From the NCBI GenBank assembly GCA_015060045.1, contig SUZH01000008.1:36092-100091 (forward strand): a DNA stretch of 64,000 bases, written 5' to 3'. The position numbers and the translations under genes are program-made. The stretch comes from Rikenellaceae bacterium. GTDB lineage: Bacteria; Bacteroidota; Bacteroidia; Bacteroidales; Rikenellaceae. Under the pieces are notes generated by a model, which did not search any database, was not told where the DNA came from, and saw only the letters and a program-made list of their open reading frames with translations. Positions 9,985-20,962 of the stretch are shown piece after piece. Numbering within the stretch: the stretch's first letter is position 1; every line of letters begins with the position of its first letter.

Positions 9985-12786
9985 TTAATACAGGTTGTCG
10001 TACATCGACTGCGACTTGTCGTACTTCAGGTCCTGCAACGAGGAGGCCTTTACACCGATATTAAAACTCCAACTGCGGTGGAAGCCAAACGGAATCCATG
10101 AGAAGGACATCTGCCAACAGTGCAGGTCGCGCGTGATGGAGATCGACGATGTGGTCAGTTTGTTGGCCTTGATATCGTAACCTCCCTGGAACGTGAGACC
10201 CATCTTGGGGGTAATGTTGACCGAACCATTGAATCCAATGGTCTGCGTGATGTTCTTGCGGTAGCCCGTTGTGCCGTTATTGACGTACGAAATCGAGTAG
10301 TTGACTGCGTAGTTGAAACCAAAATTCCACGGCAACGAGAAGTCGTAATAACTCTGCGCCATGTATTGACGGCGTAGTACGGGGTCCATGTGGCCATAGG
10401 GGTCGTGGAAGGGATTCTGGTACTCGGGCGGCAGGGTCGTGATGTCGTTCATACTTTGCTGCGTGCGATCCTGGCTCGACTTAAAGGTATAACCGAACGA
10501 CCAGCCGAGCGACGTAAGACGTCCCGGGAAGAAGAGTTTGTCGATTCGACGACCCTCGGGCGTGACGCGATAGGGGTCGAGCGTGGTCGAGAAGTTGATA
10601 CCGAAGTTCTTGAAGATCGTCGTACGGAACGAAACAGGGATGGTCGACAGACGCATCGAGTCGGCGAGGAAGTTGTACGACGCGCTGAGGCGGAATTCGT
10701 CGATGAGCTTGATCTTCTTCACACCCGACGTGTCACGCTTCGAAAGAACCTTCATCTCCAGGTTCTGCGACAACGAGGCGTTCATCGACATCGAGCGACC
10801 CGACGAGGGTACACCGTAGGCGTTGATCGCGTAGGGCGAATAGGTGGTAAAGCGACCCGTTGAGTCGGTCTGACGTACGCGGTAGTAGCCGTACTTCGGA
10901 TCCGAGAAGTCGGGGGCATACGAGAAGCCGATCGAGGGCGAGATGGTGTGACGAATCGCCTGAATCTTGCGGTCGCGCTTCTTCTTCGTGAAGTCGAACA
11001 TACCGTAGATGGTCGTCGAGGCCGAAGCCGAGAGCGAGTAGTTGTAGAGACGATAGAAGCCATACTCGGGCGGCAGCGTGTCGGTCTGATTCGTGATGGG
11101 GTTCCACTCGTACTCCTGGCGCTTGAAATACCACTTCTCGTTGTAGTTGAACGAAGGCGAGAAGTTGATGTAATTCAGGATGTTGAATGATGCCGATACG
11201 GGGATCGAGTGCTCCACGCCGTTTTTCATGTTGTCGAACGTCTCGCGCGAGAGAATCTTGTCCTCGGTCGTCGTGACGGAGTTGGTCAACTTACCCGTAT
11301 ACTGCATCGAGATCTTCTCATACCAACGATCCTTGCCCACCTTCTCCTTGCGCTTGAAGGGGTAGATGCGCGACATGTTGAATACGACGGTCGGCAGCGT
11401 TACCGAGATGGTCTGGTTCTGCGAGTTCTGCGAGATAGCCATGTTGGCCGAGAGCGAGAAGGGCGTTCCGGCCCAATTCTTCGAGTAGGAGATCGACGAG
11501 TTGGTCTGCGTGGCCAAAATGTCGTTCAGATTCGTAGCCGAGTATTTGTTGTAACCGCTCGTGGCAAAGTTTACCGAGGCCGAGAAGGTCGATCCCGGAT
11601 TGGCCTTGGGATCCTGTTGGTGTGACCACTGGATGCGGAAGTTCTTCTGCTTGATGTAGTCGGGCTCACCCTTCTCACCGGTCTTGATACTCGAATACTG
11701 CATGTTGAAACTACCGCTGTACTTATAGCGCTTGATGTAGCGCGAAGCGGCCGAGGCCTCCCACGATCCGAGCGTGTAGAAACCACCGCGAATGGCTAAA
11801 TCGGCGTGCTCGCCGAGGGTGAAATAGTAACCCAGGTCGCGCAGGAAGAAACCTTTCGAGTACTCCTCACCAAAGGTAGGCATCAGAAGGCCCGATTTCG
11901 GGCCCGAACTGATCGGGAAGAAGCCCTCGGGGATACCGAGGAAGTAGATCGGCACATCCTCCATCACCAGGTAGGCCGGGCCGGTGATTACCTTCTTGCC
12001 CGGCAACACCTTCGCCTTGGTCATCGCCAAGTAGAAGTGGGGATGATCCGTATGGTCGCAGGTGGTGTATTTACCGTTCTCGATGTTGATCGTGTTGTCG
12101 GCCATCTTCTTCACCGAACCGCCGACCAGCCAGCCGTCGCCCTGCTGCGTCGCTACACCCTTAATCTTCGCCTTGCCCGAGTCGAGGTGGTAGGTGATCG
12201 TATCCATCGAGTAGCTGGTGCCGCCCTCGCTGTATTCAGGCTTTGTCGAGGTCCACTTGCCATCCACCGAGTCGGGCTTTCCGTAGGCATAGACGAGCTT
12301 CGACTGCAGGTTGATCTCCATGTAGTCGGCCTTTAGGTTGCTCTCCTGGTAGGTGACATCACCCTGGTTGTAGATGTAAACCAACTTGTTGCGGACGTCA
12401 TAAACCAGCGAGTCAGTGTTCTGACCCGTGATCATGTCGTCGATGAATTTACCGGCAGGGCGGTACTTCGTGGCGGTGTCGGGGGCGATGGAATCCACGG
12501 CGAGGGTATCCACCGCAGTGGAATCGGCGGGCGTCTGCTGTGTGGCAGAATCGGCCAACGCACGGGCAGCCGCACGCTGACGACGCGCCTCACGGCGGTT
12601 GATGCGTCGTGTAGTCTCGTCGGGCTCCTCTTCGTTTTGGTCGGCCGCTGCAGCAAGGGCCATGCGTACACTATCCTCGGCGCGCACCTCCTCCAACAAG
12701 CGGGGCGTACTGAATCCGAAGACGAGTTGCGCGGCTACGAGCAACGAGACCAACGAAAAGAGATATTTTGTGGTTCTTTTCTCCAA
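9985..12786 (-). CDS. lptD: LptD/OstA-like LPS-assembly outer membrane protein
   Basis: 933 aa; OstA-like N-terminal domain (YNQGDVTYQESNLKADYMEINLQSKLVYAYG) and long beta-barrel. Confidence 0.8.
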   Translation of the reverse strand: MEKRTTKYLFSLVSLLVAAQLVFGFSTPRLLEEVRAEDSVRMALAAAADQNEEEPDETTRRINRREARRQRAAARALADSATQQTPADSTAVDTLAVDSIAPDTATKYRPAGKFIDDMITGQNTDSLVYDVRNKLVYIYNQGDVTYQESNLKADYMEINLQSKLVYAYGKPDSVDGKWTSTKPEYSEGGTSYSMDTITYHLDSGKAKIKGVATQQGDGWLVGGSVKKMADNTINIENGKYTTCDHTDHPHFYLAMTKAKVLPGKKVITGPAYLVMEDVPIYFLGIPEGFFPISSGPKSGLLMPTFGEEYSKGFFLRDLGYYFTLGEHADLAIRGGFYTLGSWEASAASRYIKRYKYSGSFNMQYSSIKTGEKGEPDYIKQKNFRIQWSHQQDPKANPGSTFSASVNFATSGYNKYSATNLNDILATQTNSSISYSKNWAGTPFSLSANMAISQNSQNQTISVTLPTVVFNMSRIYPFKRKEKVGKDRWYEKISMQYTGKLTNSVTTTEDKILSRETFDNMKNGVEHSIPVSASFNILNYINFSPSFNYNEKWYFKRQEYEWNPITNQTDTLPPEYGFYRLYNYSLSASASTTIYGMFDFTKKKRDRKIQAIRHTISPSIGFSYAPDFSDPKYGYYRVRQTDSTGRFTTYSPYAINAYGVPSSGRSMSMNASLSQNLEMKVLSKRDTSGVKKIKLIDEFRLSASYNFLADSMRLSTIPVSFRTTIFKNFGINFSTTLDPYRVTPEGRRIDKLFFPGRLTSLGWSFGYTFKSSQDRTQQSMNDITTLPPEYQNPFHDPYGHMDPVLRRQYMAQSYYDFSLPWNFGFNYAVNYSISYVNNGTTGYRKNITQTIGFNGSVNITPKMGLTFQGGYDIKANKLTTSSISITRDLHCWQMSFSWIPFGFHRSWSFNIGVKASSLQDLKYDKSQSMYDNLY

Positions 12787-12938
12787 AATCTTCTGTAATG
12801 TCCGAAATTTTCGTTACTTTTGCCGACAAAGTCGGCAAACCGATCCGAAAGGGCCTTCCGGAGGCTTTTCGGCACGGTGATTCAACCGACAAAGATAGAA
12901 AAAAAATACGAGATAGCCATATAAACTACCCCTTAAAA

Positions 12939-14291
12939 ATGCGCGCGCGAAACATTCTGACTTTTTTTGTGCTCTTCCTGACGCTCTGCTATAGTGCCCA
13001 TGCCGAACAGCAGAACCGCCACGGCGTTCGTGTGGTGGTGCTCGATGCCGGCCATGGCGGCAATGATCCGGGAGCGGTCTACGGCGGCGTAAAGGAGAAG
13101 GATCTGACACTCAAAGTGGTACTTCGCTTGGGTAAAAAGATCGAGGAGGGAATGCCGGGTGTGAAGGTGGTCTATACGCGCAAGACGGACAAAGCGTTGG
13201 CACCGACCAAGATCGAAGATCTGCAGAAACGAGCCGACATTGCTAACCAGGCGGAGGGTGATCTCTTTATCTCGGTGCATGTCAATGCGGCCAAATCGAC
13301 CTCGGCCAAAGGTGTCGAGACCCTCATTATGGGTGAAACGCCCAAGGAGCAGCGCTACAATACCAATGCCCTCTTCGAGTCGAACCGCGACGACCTGCTC
13401 GATATGTCGAACGAACGTGAGGCAGCAATCATTCGTGCTTATATCCAGAATCTGCAATTCACCTATGGCGAGTTTAGCCAGACCATGGCGCGTTGTATTC
13501 AGCAGAATTACATGAAGGCGGGTCGCCATTCGCGTGGCGTGAAGCCGCAACCGTTGCGCGTGCTCTATTCGACCAACATGCCGGGCGTACTGACCGAGAT
13601 TGGTTTCTTGTCGAACAAGGAGGAGGCCGCCTTTTTGAAGTCGGATAAGGGTATTTCGACGATCGTCAACGCCCTCTATCAGGCCCTGCAGGAGTACTCG
13701 AACTATTTGTTGCGTACCCGTGGCGCGGAAGAGCCGATGCTGAAGGAGCAGCCTGCGGTCAAGGAGGAGCCGAAACCTGCTCCCCAGCCAAAGCCCGAGA
13801 CGCCGAAGGCGACGACTCCTACGCCGAAACCGACGGCGGATAAGAAATTATACGATGCTCGCCTGTATGAGGATAGCACCGCTACCAAGCCCTCAAAGCC
13901 GATCGCTGAGCAGCCGAAGAGCGAGCAGCCCAAGCCGAAAGCAGAGTCCTCGAGGCCCGTTGCAGATACGGCCAAGAAACAGGTTGCCAAGCCGACGAGC
14001 AAACCGAAGGAGTCGGTAGCGCAACAGCCTGCGGCAAAGCCCAAGCGCTACTATACGGTGCAGGTGCTCGCCTCGAAACGGTCGCTCCCCCTCTCCTCGC
14101 AGGAGTTTAAGAGCTACCGTAATCGCGTGCATCAATACCAGAGTGAGGGAACCTATCGTTATAAGTACGGCGTAGGTGAGTATGCATCGCGTACCGAAGC
14201 CTTGAAGGCGGCCGAAGCGGTCCGCAGAACCTTCCCGCAGGCCTTTGTGGTGGCTGTTGAGGCGGGGCATGCTGTCGTTCCCAAGCAGTAA
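12939..14291 (+). CDS. N-acetylmuramoyl-L-alanine amidase with C-terminal SPOR-like domain
   Basis: VVVLDAGHGGNDPGA, LFISVHVNAA, LTEIGFLSN (Amidase_3); Lys/Pro linker then YYTVQVLAS...AVEAG. Start moved from track 12768 to signal-peptide ATG 12939. Confidence 0.88.
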   Translation: MRARNILTFFVLFLTLCYSAHAEQQNRHGVRVVVLDAGHGGNDPGAVYGGVKEKDLTLKVVLRLGKKIEEGMPGVKVVYTRKTDKALAPTKIEDLQKRADIANQAEGDLFISVHVNAAKSTSAKGVETLIMGETPKEQRYNTNALFESNRDDLLDMSNEREAAIIRAYIQNLQFTYGEFSQTMARCIQQNYMKAGRHSRGVKPQPLRVLYSTNMPGVLTEIGFLSNKEEAAFLKSDKGISTIVNALYQALQEYSNYLLRTRGAEEPMLKEQPAVKEEPKPAPQPKPETPKATTPTPKPTADKKLYDARLYEDSTATKPSKPIAEQPKSEQPKPKAESSRPVADTAKKQVAKPTSKPKESVAQQPAAKPKRYYTVQVLASKRSLPLSSQEFKSYRNRVHQYQSEGTYRYKYGVGEYASRTEALKAAEAVRRTFPQAFVVAVEAGHAVVPKQ

Positions 14292-14318
14292 AATGAAAAG
14301 TAAACAAGCGATAAAAGG

Positions 14319-15329
14319 ATGAAAAGAGAAGTTAAAATCGGAATTTTTGGTGTAGCCATGATCTTATTGGCCTGGGGTGGTATCCGCTTTTTGAGCGGCC
14401 TTGATCTCTTGGCGCGCAATATCGAATATGTAGCCGTTTACGATCAGGTGAGCGGTGTGCAGGAGGCCTCGGCCGTGATGATCAAGGGCGTGAAGGTCGG
14501 TACGGTATCGGCCATTGAGTTGAATCCTGCGCAGACGAATCAGGTAAAACTGCACCTCTTGATCAAACGCGCCTATCAAATTCCGACCGATTCGGAGGCT
14601 CGCCTCTTCAGTGACGGATTGATGGGTGGCAAGGCGGTCGAGATTATCATGGGCCAGGCTACCACCTACCTTGAGGCGGGTGATACAATCCCTTCGAGCC
14701 AGGGGCAGGATCTGATGGCCATGGCCGGCTCGGAGTTGGAGTTTTTTAAACAGAAATTCACGGTGATTGCCGATGAGTTGACCCGCACGCTGACCAACCT
14801 GAATGGCATTCTGGAGGCCAACGCCTCGCACATGAACCATACGATGGCCCACCTGGATCAGCTTTCGGGTGATGTGGCCGATCTGCTGGGCGATGAAAAG
14901 GCACAGCTGGCCGAGGCCCTGGAGGGTATTGCCGCCTTCTCGACCATGCTGGGTAACAGCGCCCCGAAGGTAGATAGCCTGCTGGGCGGTGTGAATAACC
15001 TGATCACGACGCTCGACGAAGAGCAGTTTGCTGCGAAGGTGAGTGAGACGGTGGAGCATCTTTCGACCGTGTTGGCTCACCTGGAGCAGGGTGAGGGTAC
15101 GCTGGGGCAGCTCTTGAACGACAAGCAGATGTACGCCAACCTGACGGCGGCAAGTGCCAATCTCTCCGCGCTGTTGGAGGATTTGAAGGCCAATCCGGCT
15201 CGTTATGTGCACCTTTCGGTCTTTGGTAAGGATGTCGAGAAGGCGAAGGAGAAGGCCGAGAAGCGTGCCGAGAAACGTGTTAAAAAGGAGGCCAAGAAGG
15301 CCGCCAAAGCAGCTAAAAAAGCGGAGTAA
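14319..15329 (+). CDS. MlaD/MCE family protein
   Basis: MKREVKIGIFGVAMILLAWGGIRFLSGLDLLARNIEYVAVYDQVSGVQEASAVMIKGVKVGTV; Lys-rich tail. Confidence 0.88.
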   Translation: MKREVKIGIFGVAMILLAWGGIRFLSGLDLLARNIEYVAVYDQVSGVQEASAVMIKGVKVGTVSAIELNPAQTNQVKLHLLIKRAYQIPTDSEARLFSDGLMGGKAVEIIMGQATTYLEAGDTIPSSQGQDLMAMAGSELEFFKQKFTVIADELTRTLTNLNGILEANASHMNHTMAHLDQLSGDVADLLGDEKAQLAEALEGIAAFSTMLGNSAPKVDSLLGGVNNLITTLDEEQFAAKVSETVEHLSTVLAHLEQGEGTLGQLLNDKQMYANLTAASANLSALLEDLKANPARYVHLSVFGKDVEKAKEKAEKRAEKRVKKEAKKAAKAAKKAE

Positions 15330-15331
15330 CG

Positions 15332-17821
15332 ATGATCTATCCCTCGTCCTTCGAACAGAAGATCGGTTTCGACCGTCTGCGTGAGCAGGTGGCCGCTCTC
15401 ACCACGATGCCCTCGGCGCGCCGACGCATCGAGGAGGAGGCCTTTTCGACCGTGGCGAAGGAGATTGAGCGCCGGTTGACGCTGGCCGACGAGATGCGCC
15501 AACTCCTGATGATGGAGTACGACTTCCCGGGTGGGGAGTATCCCGATCTGATGGAGGTGGTCGGCAAATTGAAGGTGGAGGGTACGTTCCTCGATGTGGA
15601 GGAGGTGGTGATGCTCGGTGCGGCCCTGCGTACGGTGGGTGAGGTAGTACGTTTTATCCGCAACCGCGAGACCCAATACAAGGCGCTGTTCGCCCTGACG
15701 CGGGGTGTGGAGTGCTTCCCGCATCTGTTGGCACAGATCGACCGCGTGGTCGATACCGATGCCACGGTGCGTGATACGGCCTCCGAGGAGTTGTATGCGA
15801 TTCGTCGCTCGATCCGTGAACGTGAAGGACAGGCGGCCAAACGGCTGCAACAGGTGCTGCAAGCCGCCAAGCGGGCCGGTATCGTAGAGGCAGACGCGCA
15901 ACTTTCGGTGCGTGACGGTAAGAGTGTGATCCCCGTCTCGGCGGCCAATAAACGCAAGCTGGCAGGCTTTATCCATGATGAGTCGGCTACGGGTAGAACC
16001 TTCTACGTCGAGCCGGTGGAGGTGGTGGAGCTGAACAACGAGCTGCGCGAATTGGAGTATGCCGAACGCCGTGAGATTGTGCGTATTTTGACGGAATTGA
16101 CCGATGCGTTGCGTCCCGAGGCGGCCTTGATCGAAGATTCGGGTCGCTACCTGACCGAGATCGATGTGCTGCGAGCCAAGGCGCGCTGGGCCATCGAAAA
16201 CCGCTGTACGCGTCCAATCTTGTCGCTCGACGACCGCTTGGTGTTGCGCGAGGCGCGCCACCCGATTTTGGAGCAGAGTTTACGATCACAGGGACGTGAA
16301 ATTGTCCCTTTGTCGTTGGAGTTGGATCGTACGAAGCACCTGCTGGTGATCTCGGGACCCAATGCAGGCGGTAAGTCGGTCTGCCTGAAGACGACCGGCA
16401 TCGTGCAATATATGTGTCAGTGCGGTTTTCTGGTCCCCGTGGCCGAGAACTCGGAGCTGCCCGTTTTTCGCTCGCTGATGATCGACATCGGCGATGAACA
16501 GTCGATGGATAACGACCTGTCGACCTACTCGTCCCACCTGCACAACATGAAACAGATGGTGGCTGCCGCTTCGCCCGAGACGCTGGTGTTGATCGACGAG
16601 TTCGGTTCGGGTACCGAGCCGGTGATCGGCGGCGCAATTGCAGAGGCAATTCTGGAGCGTCTGCTTGAGAAGGGTTGCTACGGCGTGATCACGACCCACT
16701 ACGCCAATATTAAATATTACGCCTCGCAGAGCGAGGGCATCTCGAATGGCGCCATGGCCTTCGATGTACAGCATATTCGTCCCTTGTTCCGGCTCGAGCA
16801 GGGCAAGCCGGGCAGCTCGTTTGCCGTGGAGATCGCCCGCAAGATCGGCCTCCCCGAGGAGTTGATTCGTCGCGCCAGCGAGAAGGCCGGCTCGGACCAT
16901 ATCAACCTCGAAAAACAGCTGCGCGAAATTGCCCGCGATAAGCACTATTGGTCGCAGAAGCGTGACCGCATCCGCCAGACCGACCGCAAGGTGGAGGAGT
17001 TGGAGCAGAACTACTCGGAGCAGTTGCAGAAGATTCGCCAGGAGCGTCAGGAGATCCTACGCCAGGCGAAAGAGGAGGCGCGTGAGCTGATTGCCGGTGC
17101 CAATCGCCAGATTGAGAATACGATCCGCACGATCCGCGAGGCACAGGCCGAGAAGGAACTGACACGCCTGGCCCGTAAGGAACTGGACGACTATCGTGCC
17201 GAGGTCGAGAAGGCTGAAAAAGCGGCCCGCGAGGAGGAGGTGCAGCGCGAAATCGAGCGCATCGAGCATCGCCGTCAGCGTCGCGAGGAGCGTAAATCGA
17301 AAGCGGGTAAGACGCCTGCAACGGAGGCTGCACAACCTGCAGCGAAGCCCCGCGAGGTGGAGGTCGGCTCGAAGGTGAAGATGGTCGGCCAGGCCGTGGT
17401 GGGTGTCGTGCAGGCCGTGCAGGGCAAACGTGCCCAGGTGGCCTTCGGGCAGATGCTGACGACGGTCAATAAGTCGCTGCTGACCGTCGTATCGAACAAC
17501 GAATATCGTGAAGCAACGCGCCCCGTAACGGCTCGTACGGTCTATTCGTCCGAGATTTCGGAGCGCAAACTCAATTTCCGCGACCATATCGACGTGCGCG
17601 GCATGCGTGCCGCCGAGGCGTTGGATGAGGTGCGCGACTTTATCGACGATGCCGTGATGGTCGGCATCGGCTCGGTGACGATTCTCCACGGCAAGGGTAC
17701 GGGTGCCCTCAAGGAGGAGATTCGTCGCTACCTGCGATCGGTTCGAGAGGTGGCCTCGGCTACCGATGAACACGCCGATCGCGGAGGTGCAGGTATTACC
17801 ATCGTAACATTCCACCCCTAA
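15332..17821 (+). CDS. mutS2: Endonuclease MutS2
   Basis: Walker A GPNAGGKSV, Smr domain (IDVRGMR, LHGKGTGAL). Confidence 0.93.
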   Translation: MIYPSSFEQKIGFDRLREQVAALTTMPSARRRIEEEAFSTVAKEIERRLTLADEMRQLLMMEYDFPGGEYPDLMEVVGKLKVEGTFLDVEEVVMLGAALRTVGEVVRFIRNRETQYKALFALTRGVECFPHLLAQIDRVVDTDATVRDTASEELYAIRRSIREREGQAAKRLQQVLQAAKRAGIVEADAQLSVRDGKSVIPVSAANKRKLAGFIHDESATGRTFYVEPVEVVELNNELRELEYAERREIVRILTELTDALRPEAALIEDSGRYLTEIDVLRAKARWAIENRCTRPILSLDDRLVLREARHPILEQSLRSQGREIVPLSLELDRTKHLLVISGPNAGGKSVCLKTTGIVQYMCQCGFLVPVAENSELPVFRSLMIDIGDEQSMDNDLSTYSSHLHNMKQMVAAASPETLVLIDEFGSGTEPVIGGAIAEAILERLLEKGCYGVITTHYANIKYYASQSEGISNGAMAFDVQHIRPLFRLEQGKPGSSFAVEIARKIGLPEELIRRASEKAGSDHINLEKQLREIARDKHYWSQKRDRIRQTDRKVEELEQNYSEQLQKIRQERQEILRQAKEEARELIAGANRQIENTIRTIREAQAEKELTRLARKELDDYRAEVEKAEKAAREEEVQREIERIEHRRQRREERKSKAGKTPATEAAQPAAKPREVEVGSKVKMVGQAVVGVVQAVQGKRAQVAFGQMLTTVNKSLLTVVSNNEYREATRPVTARTVYSSEISERKLNFRDHIDVRGMRAAEALDEVRDFIDDAVMVGIGSVTILHGKGTGALKEEIRRYLRSVREVASATDEHADRGGAGITIVTFHP

Positions 17822-17833
17822 AAGGCAGAGAAG

Positions 17834-20203
17834 ATGAAATATCGTTTGTCACAGATTGCCGCCATCACGGGCGGGCGCCTGCTGGGCGAAGACCTGGAGT
17901 GCCGATCCATTGCCACCGATAGCCGTTCGCTCGGTTGCGAGTTGGGTACGGCGCCCCTATTTGTGGCGATGCATGGCCAGCACCACGATTCGCACGACTA
18001 TGTGGCCGATGTGGCGCAGCGTGGTGTGAAGGCCTTTATGGTCGAGCGCGAAGTGGCGCTTGCGGAGGGGCAGGGTGCCGTGGTGGTACGCAGTGCGATT
18101 GAGGCGCTGCAACAGCTGGCTGCCTATCACCGTGCACTGTTTCATGGTACGGTGGTCGGTATTACCGGTTCGAACGGCAAGACCGTGATCAAGGAGTGGA
18201 TTGCCGAGGAGTTACCCTCGGAGGTGAAGTTTTACCGTTCGCCTAAGAGCTATAACTCGCAGCTCGGTGTGCCCCTGTCGGTCTTGATGCTCGAGGGGAA
18301 TGAGGAGTTGGCGATCTTCGAGGCCGGTATTTCGGAGATGGGCGAAATGGAGCGTTTGGAGCGCATTATTCGTCCCGACGTGGTGGTCTTCACCTCGCTG
18401 GGCGACGCGCATCAGGAGCATTTCGCCGATCTGGAGCAGAAGGCTCGCGAAAAGTTGATCTTGGCTCGTTCGGCCCGTCAAATCATCTATCACGGCTATT
18501 ATGCTCCGTTGGCCGAGTTGATCAAGAGTCGTTATCGGGATCGTACGTTGGTCGATGCTGCGACGTTTGAGGCACCGGCCTTGTCGTTGGTGGGTGGTGA
18601 GGCAGCTCAGCGTAATGCTCAGATCGTGGAGGCCTTTTTGGGCACGATGGGGTATCCCCACTCCTCCTTCTCGACCACGCCCGCCGTGGCGATGCGCCTC
18701 GAGGTGAAGGAGGGCATCCATCGCTCGATTTTGGTCAACGATGCCTACAACCTGGACCTGAACTCACTGACACTGGCGCTGGACTACCTGCATACGATGG
18801 CGGGTGAGCGTCGACGCGTGTTGATTCTTTCCGATATACAGCAGAGTAATTTGAGCGATGAGGTGCTCTATAAGCGGGTGGCTACGATGATTCAGCGTGC
18901 CGGTGTCGATCGTCTGATCGGTATCGGTAGCCGTATCTCCTCGGCGGCCGATTGCTTTAGCTGCGAAAAGGAGTTTTACCCCACGACCGATGCCTGCTTG
19001 GCGGGCTTGAGCCGTCTGTCGCTGGCCGATTCGGTTGTCTTGCTGAAGGGTGGCCGCGCCTTTCGTTTCGAAAAGTTGGCGCACGGGCTCTCGGAGAAGA
19101 GCCATACGACCGTGCTGGAGGTCAATCTCGATGCCATGATGCGCAACCTGAACCGCTTCCGTAGTCAGATCGGCGAGGGGGTACGCATGATCGCCATGGT
19201 CAAGGCGTCGAGCTACGGCGCTGGCGATTTTGAGGTGGCACAGCTGCTTCAACACCAGGGCGTGGCGATGTTGGCCGTGGCCTTTACCGATGAGGGTGTG
19301 TTGCTGCGCGAACGTGGCATTCGCATGCCGATCGTGGTGCTCAATGCCGATTCGGACAGCTTTGAGCAGATGATTGCCTATCGTCTCGAGCCGGAGATCT
19401 ACAGCCTGCACTCGTTGGAGAGTTTTGCTGCCGCGGTCAGCCATGCAGGCGAGGAGCACTATCCGATTCACCTGAAGTTGGATACGGGCATGCACCGCTT
19501 AGGTTTTGAGGAGCAGGATTTGGAGCGTTTGATCGAACGCCTGCCTGCTATGCAGGAGGTGGCCGTTGCATCCCTCTTTACCCACCTCTGTTGTGCCGAT
19601 GAGCCGGCGGAGGATCGTTTTACGGAGGAGCAACTTGCCCGCTTCGGGCAGCTCTCCGATCAGATTCAGAATGCGCTGGAGTACCCCGTCATGCGTCACG
19701 CGGCTGCTTCGGCGGCGATGATCCGCTTCCCCGAGGCACGTTTTGATGCCTGCCGTCTGGGAATTGGCCTGTATGGCTTTGGCGAGTCGGGAAAAGAGCA
19801 ACTGGAGCCCGTTTCGACCCTTAAGACGCGCATCGTGCAGTTGAAATCGCATCGCGCCGGTACGACGATCGGCTATGGTCGTCAGGGAGTTTTGACGCGC
19901 GATTCGGTGGTGGCCACCGTGCCGATCGGCTATGCCGACGGATTGGATCGCAAACTCGGTTGCGGCAATTGGTCGATGCTGGTCGGGGGTGTGCCTTGCC
20001 CGATTGTGGGACGCGTCTGCATGGACAGCTGCATGATCGACGTTACGGACGTGGCAGGCGTGAAGGAGGGCGACGAGGCCGTTGTCTTCTCGCCCGTGAA
20101 GGGAAACGATGCTGCCGCGATGGCCGCCAAGCTGGGGACGATCCCCTATGAGGTATTAACGAGCGTCTCGGCGCGCGTAAAACGTGTTTACATTCGTGAA
20201 TAA
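17834..20203 (+). CDS. Bifunctional MurF ligase / alanine racemase
   Basis: GITGSNGKTVIKEW (Mur ligase) fused to VLEVNLDAMMRNLNRFRSQIGEGVRMIAMVKASSYGAG (Alr PLP site). Confidence 0.92.
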   Translation: MKYRLSQIAAITGGRLLGEDLECRSIATDSRSLGCELGTAPLFVAMHGQHHDSHDYVADVAQRGVKAFMVEREVALAEGQGAVVVRSAIEALQQLAAYHRALFHGTVVGITGSNGKTVIKEWIAEELPSEVKFYRSPKSYNSQLGVPLSVLMLEGNEELAIFEAGISEMGEMERLERIIRPDVVVFTSLGDAHQEHFADLEQKAREKLILARSARQIIYHGYYAPLAELIKSRYRDRTLVDAATFEAPALSLVGGEAAQRNAQIVEAFLGTMGYPHSSFSTTPAVAMRLEVKEGIHRSILVNDAYNLDLNSLTLALDYLHTMAGERRRVLILSDIQQSNLSDEVLYKRVATMIQRAGVDRLIGIGSRISSAADCFSCEKEFYPTTDACLAGLSRLSLADSVVLLKGGRAFRFEKLAHGLSEKSHTTVLEVNLDAMMRNLNRFRSQIGEGVRMIAMVKASSYGAGDFEVAQLLQHQGVAMLAVAFTDEGVLLRERGIRMPIVVLNADSDSFEQMIAYRLEPEIYSLHSLESFAAAVSHAGEEHYPIHLKLDTGMHRLGFEEQDLERLIERLPAMQEVAVASLFTHLCCADEPAEDRFTEEQLARFGQLSDQIQNALEYPVMRHAAASAAMIRFPEARFDACRLGIGLYGFGESGKEQLEPVSTLKTRIVQLKSHRAGTTIGYGRQGVLTRDSVVATVPIGYADGLDRKLGCGNWSMLVGGVPCPIVGRVCMDSCMIDVTDVAGVKEGDEAVVFSPVKGNDAAAMAAKLGTIPYEVLTSVSARVKRVYIRE

Positions 20204-20216
20204 AGGTACATTATAT

Positions 20217-20909
20217 ATGATCCCTTGTCCGATCTCGGACGAGACAACCCCGTGGGAGGTGCTTCCCGAAGGAAATCGACGCATCATGCAGTCGCTCGAC
20301 TACTTCATCGTCGAGCAGGTGCGTACGGCGCGCCGCTTTCTCTCGAAGGCTGCCTTGGGTTTGAAGATCGACGAGCTGGAGTTTGTCGAGCTGAACGAGC
20401 ATACCGTAGCGGGCGAGGCCGTTGAGCGGATGATTGCTCCGCTCTTGGAGGGGCGTTCGGCAGGTGTGATCTCCGAGGCGGGCGTGCCGGGTGTTGCCGA
20501 TCCCGGGGCGTTGGTCGTGGAGGCGGCCCATCGCAAGGGTATCCGCGTAGTGCCACTCGTGGGTCCTTCATCGATTATCCTGGCGGTGATGGCCTCGGGG
20601 CTGAATGGGCAATCCTTCGCCTTCAACGGCTACCTGCCCGTCAAGGGGCCTGAGCGCCAGAAGGCGATCCGCTTCTATGAGCGACGTGCCCTGCAGGAGC
20701 ATCAGTCGCAACTCTTTATCGAGGCGCCTTACCGCAACCAGAAGCTTGTGGAGGAGTTACTGCAGACCCTGCAGGCCGAGACACGCCTGACGATTGCGAT
20801 GGATTTGACGGCCCCCACGGAGTGGATTGTGACGAAACGCGTCAAGGAGTGGCGTGCAACGCGACTCCCCGAATTGAATAAACGACCGGCCATCCTGATT
20901 ATCGGGTAG
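20217..20909 (+). CDS. SAM-dependent methyltransferase, RsmI-like (tetrapyrrole methylase fold)
   Basis: SEAGVPGVADPGALVVEAAHRKGIRVVPLVGPSSIILAVMASGLNGQSFAFNGYLP. Confidence 0.85.
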   Translation: MIPCPISDETTPWEVLPEGNRRIMQSLDYFIVEQVRTARRFLSKAALGLKIDELEFVELNEHTVAGEAVERMIAPLLEGRSAGVISEAGVPGVADPGALVVEAAHRKGIRVVPLVGPSSIILAVMASGLNGQSFAFNGYLPVKGPERQKAIRFYERRALQEHQSQLFIEAPYRNQKLVEELLQTLQAETRLTIAMDLTAPTEWIVTKRVKEWRATRLPELNKRPAILIIG

Positions 20910-20962
20910 TTGGTATATAATTTGCGCGTACTATGTTGTGGAAACGAAGAAAAAATAAAGAT

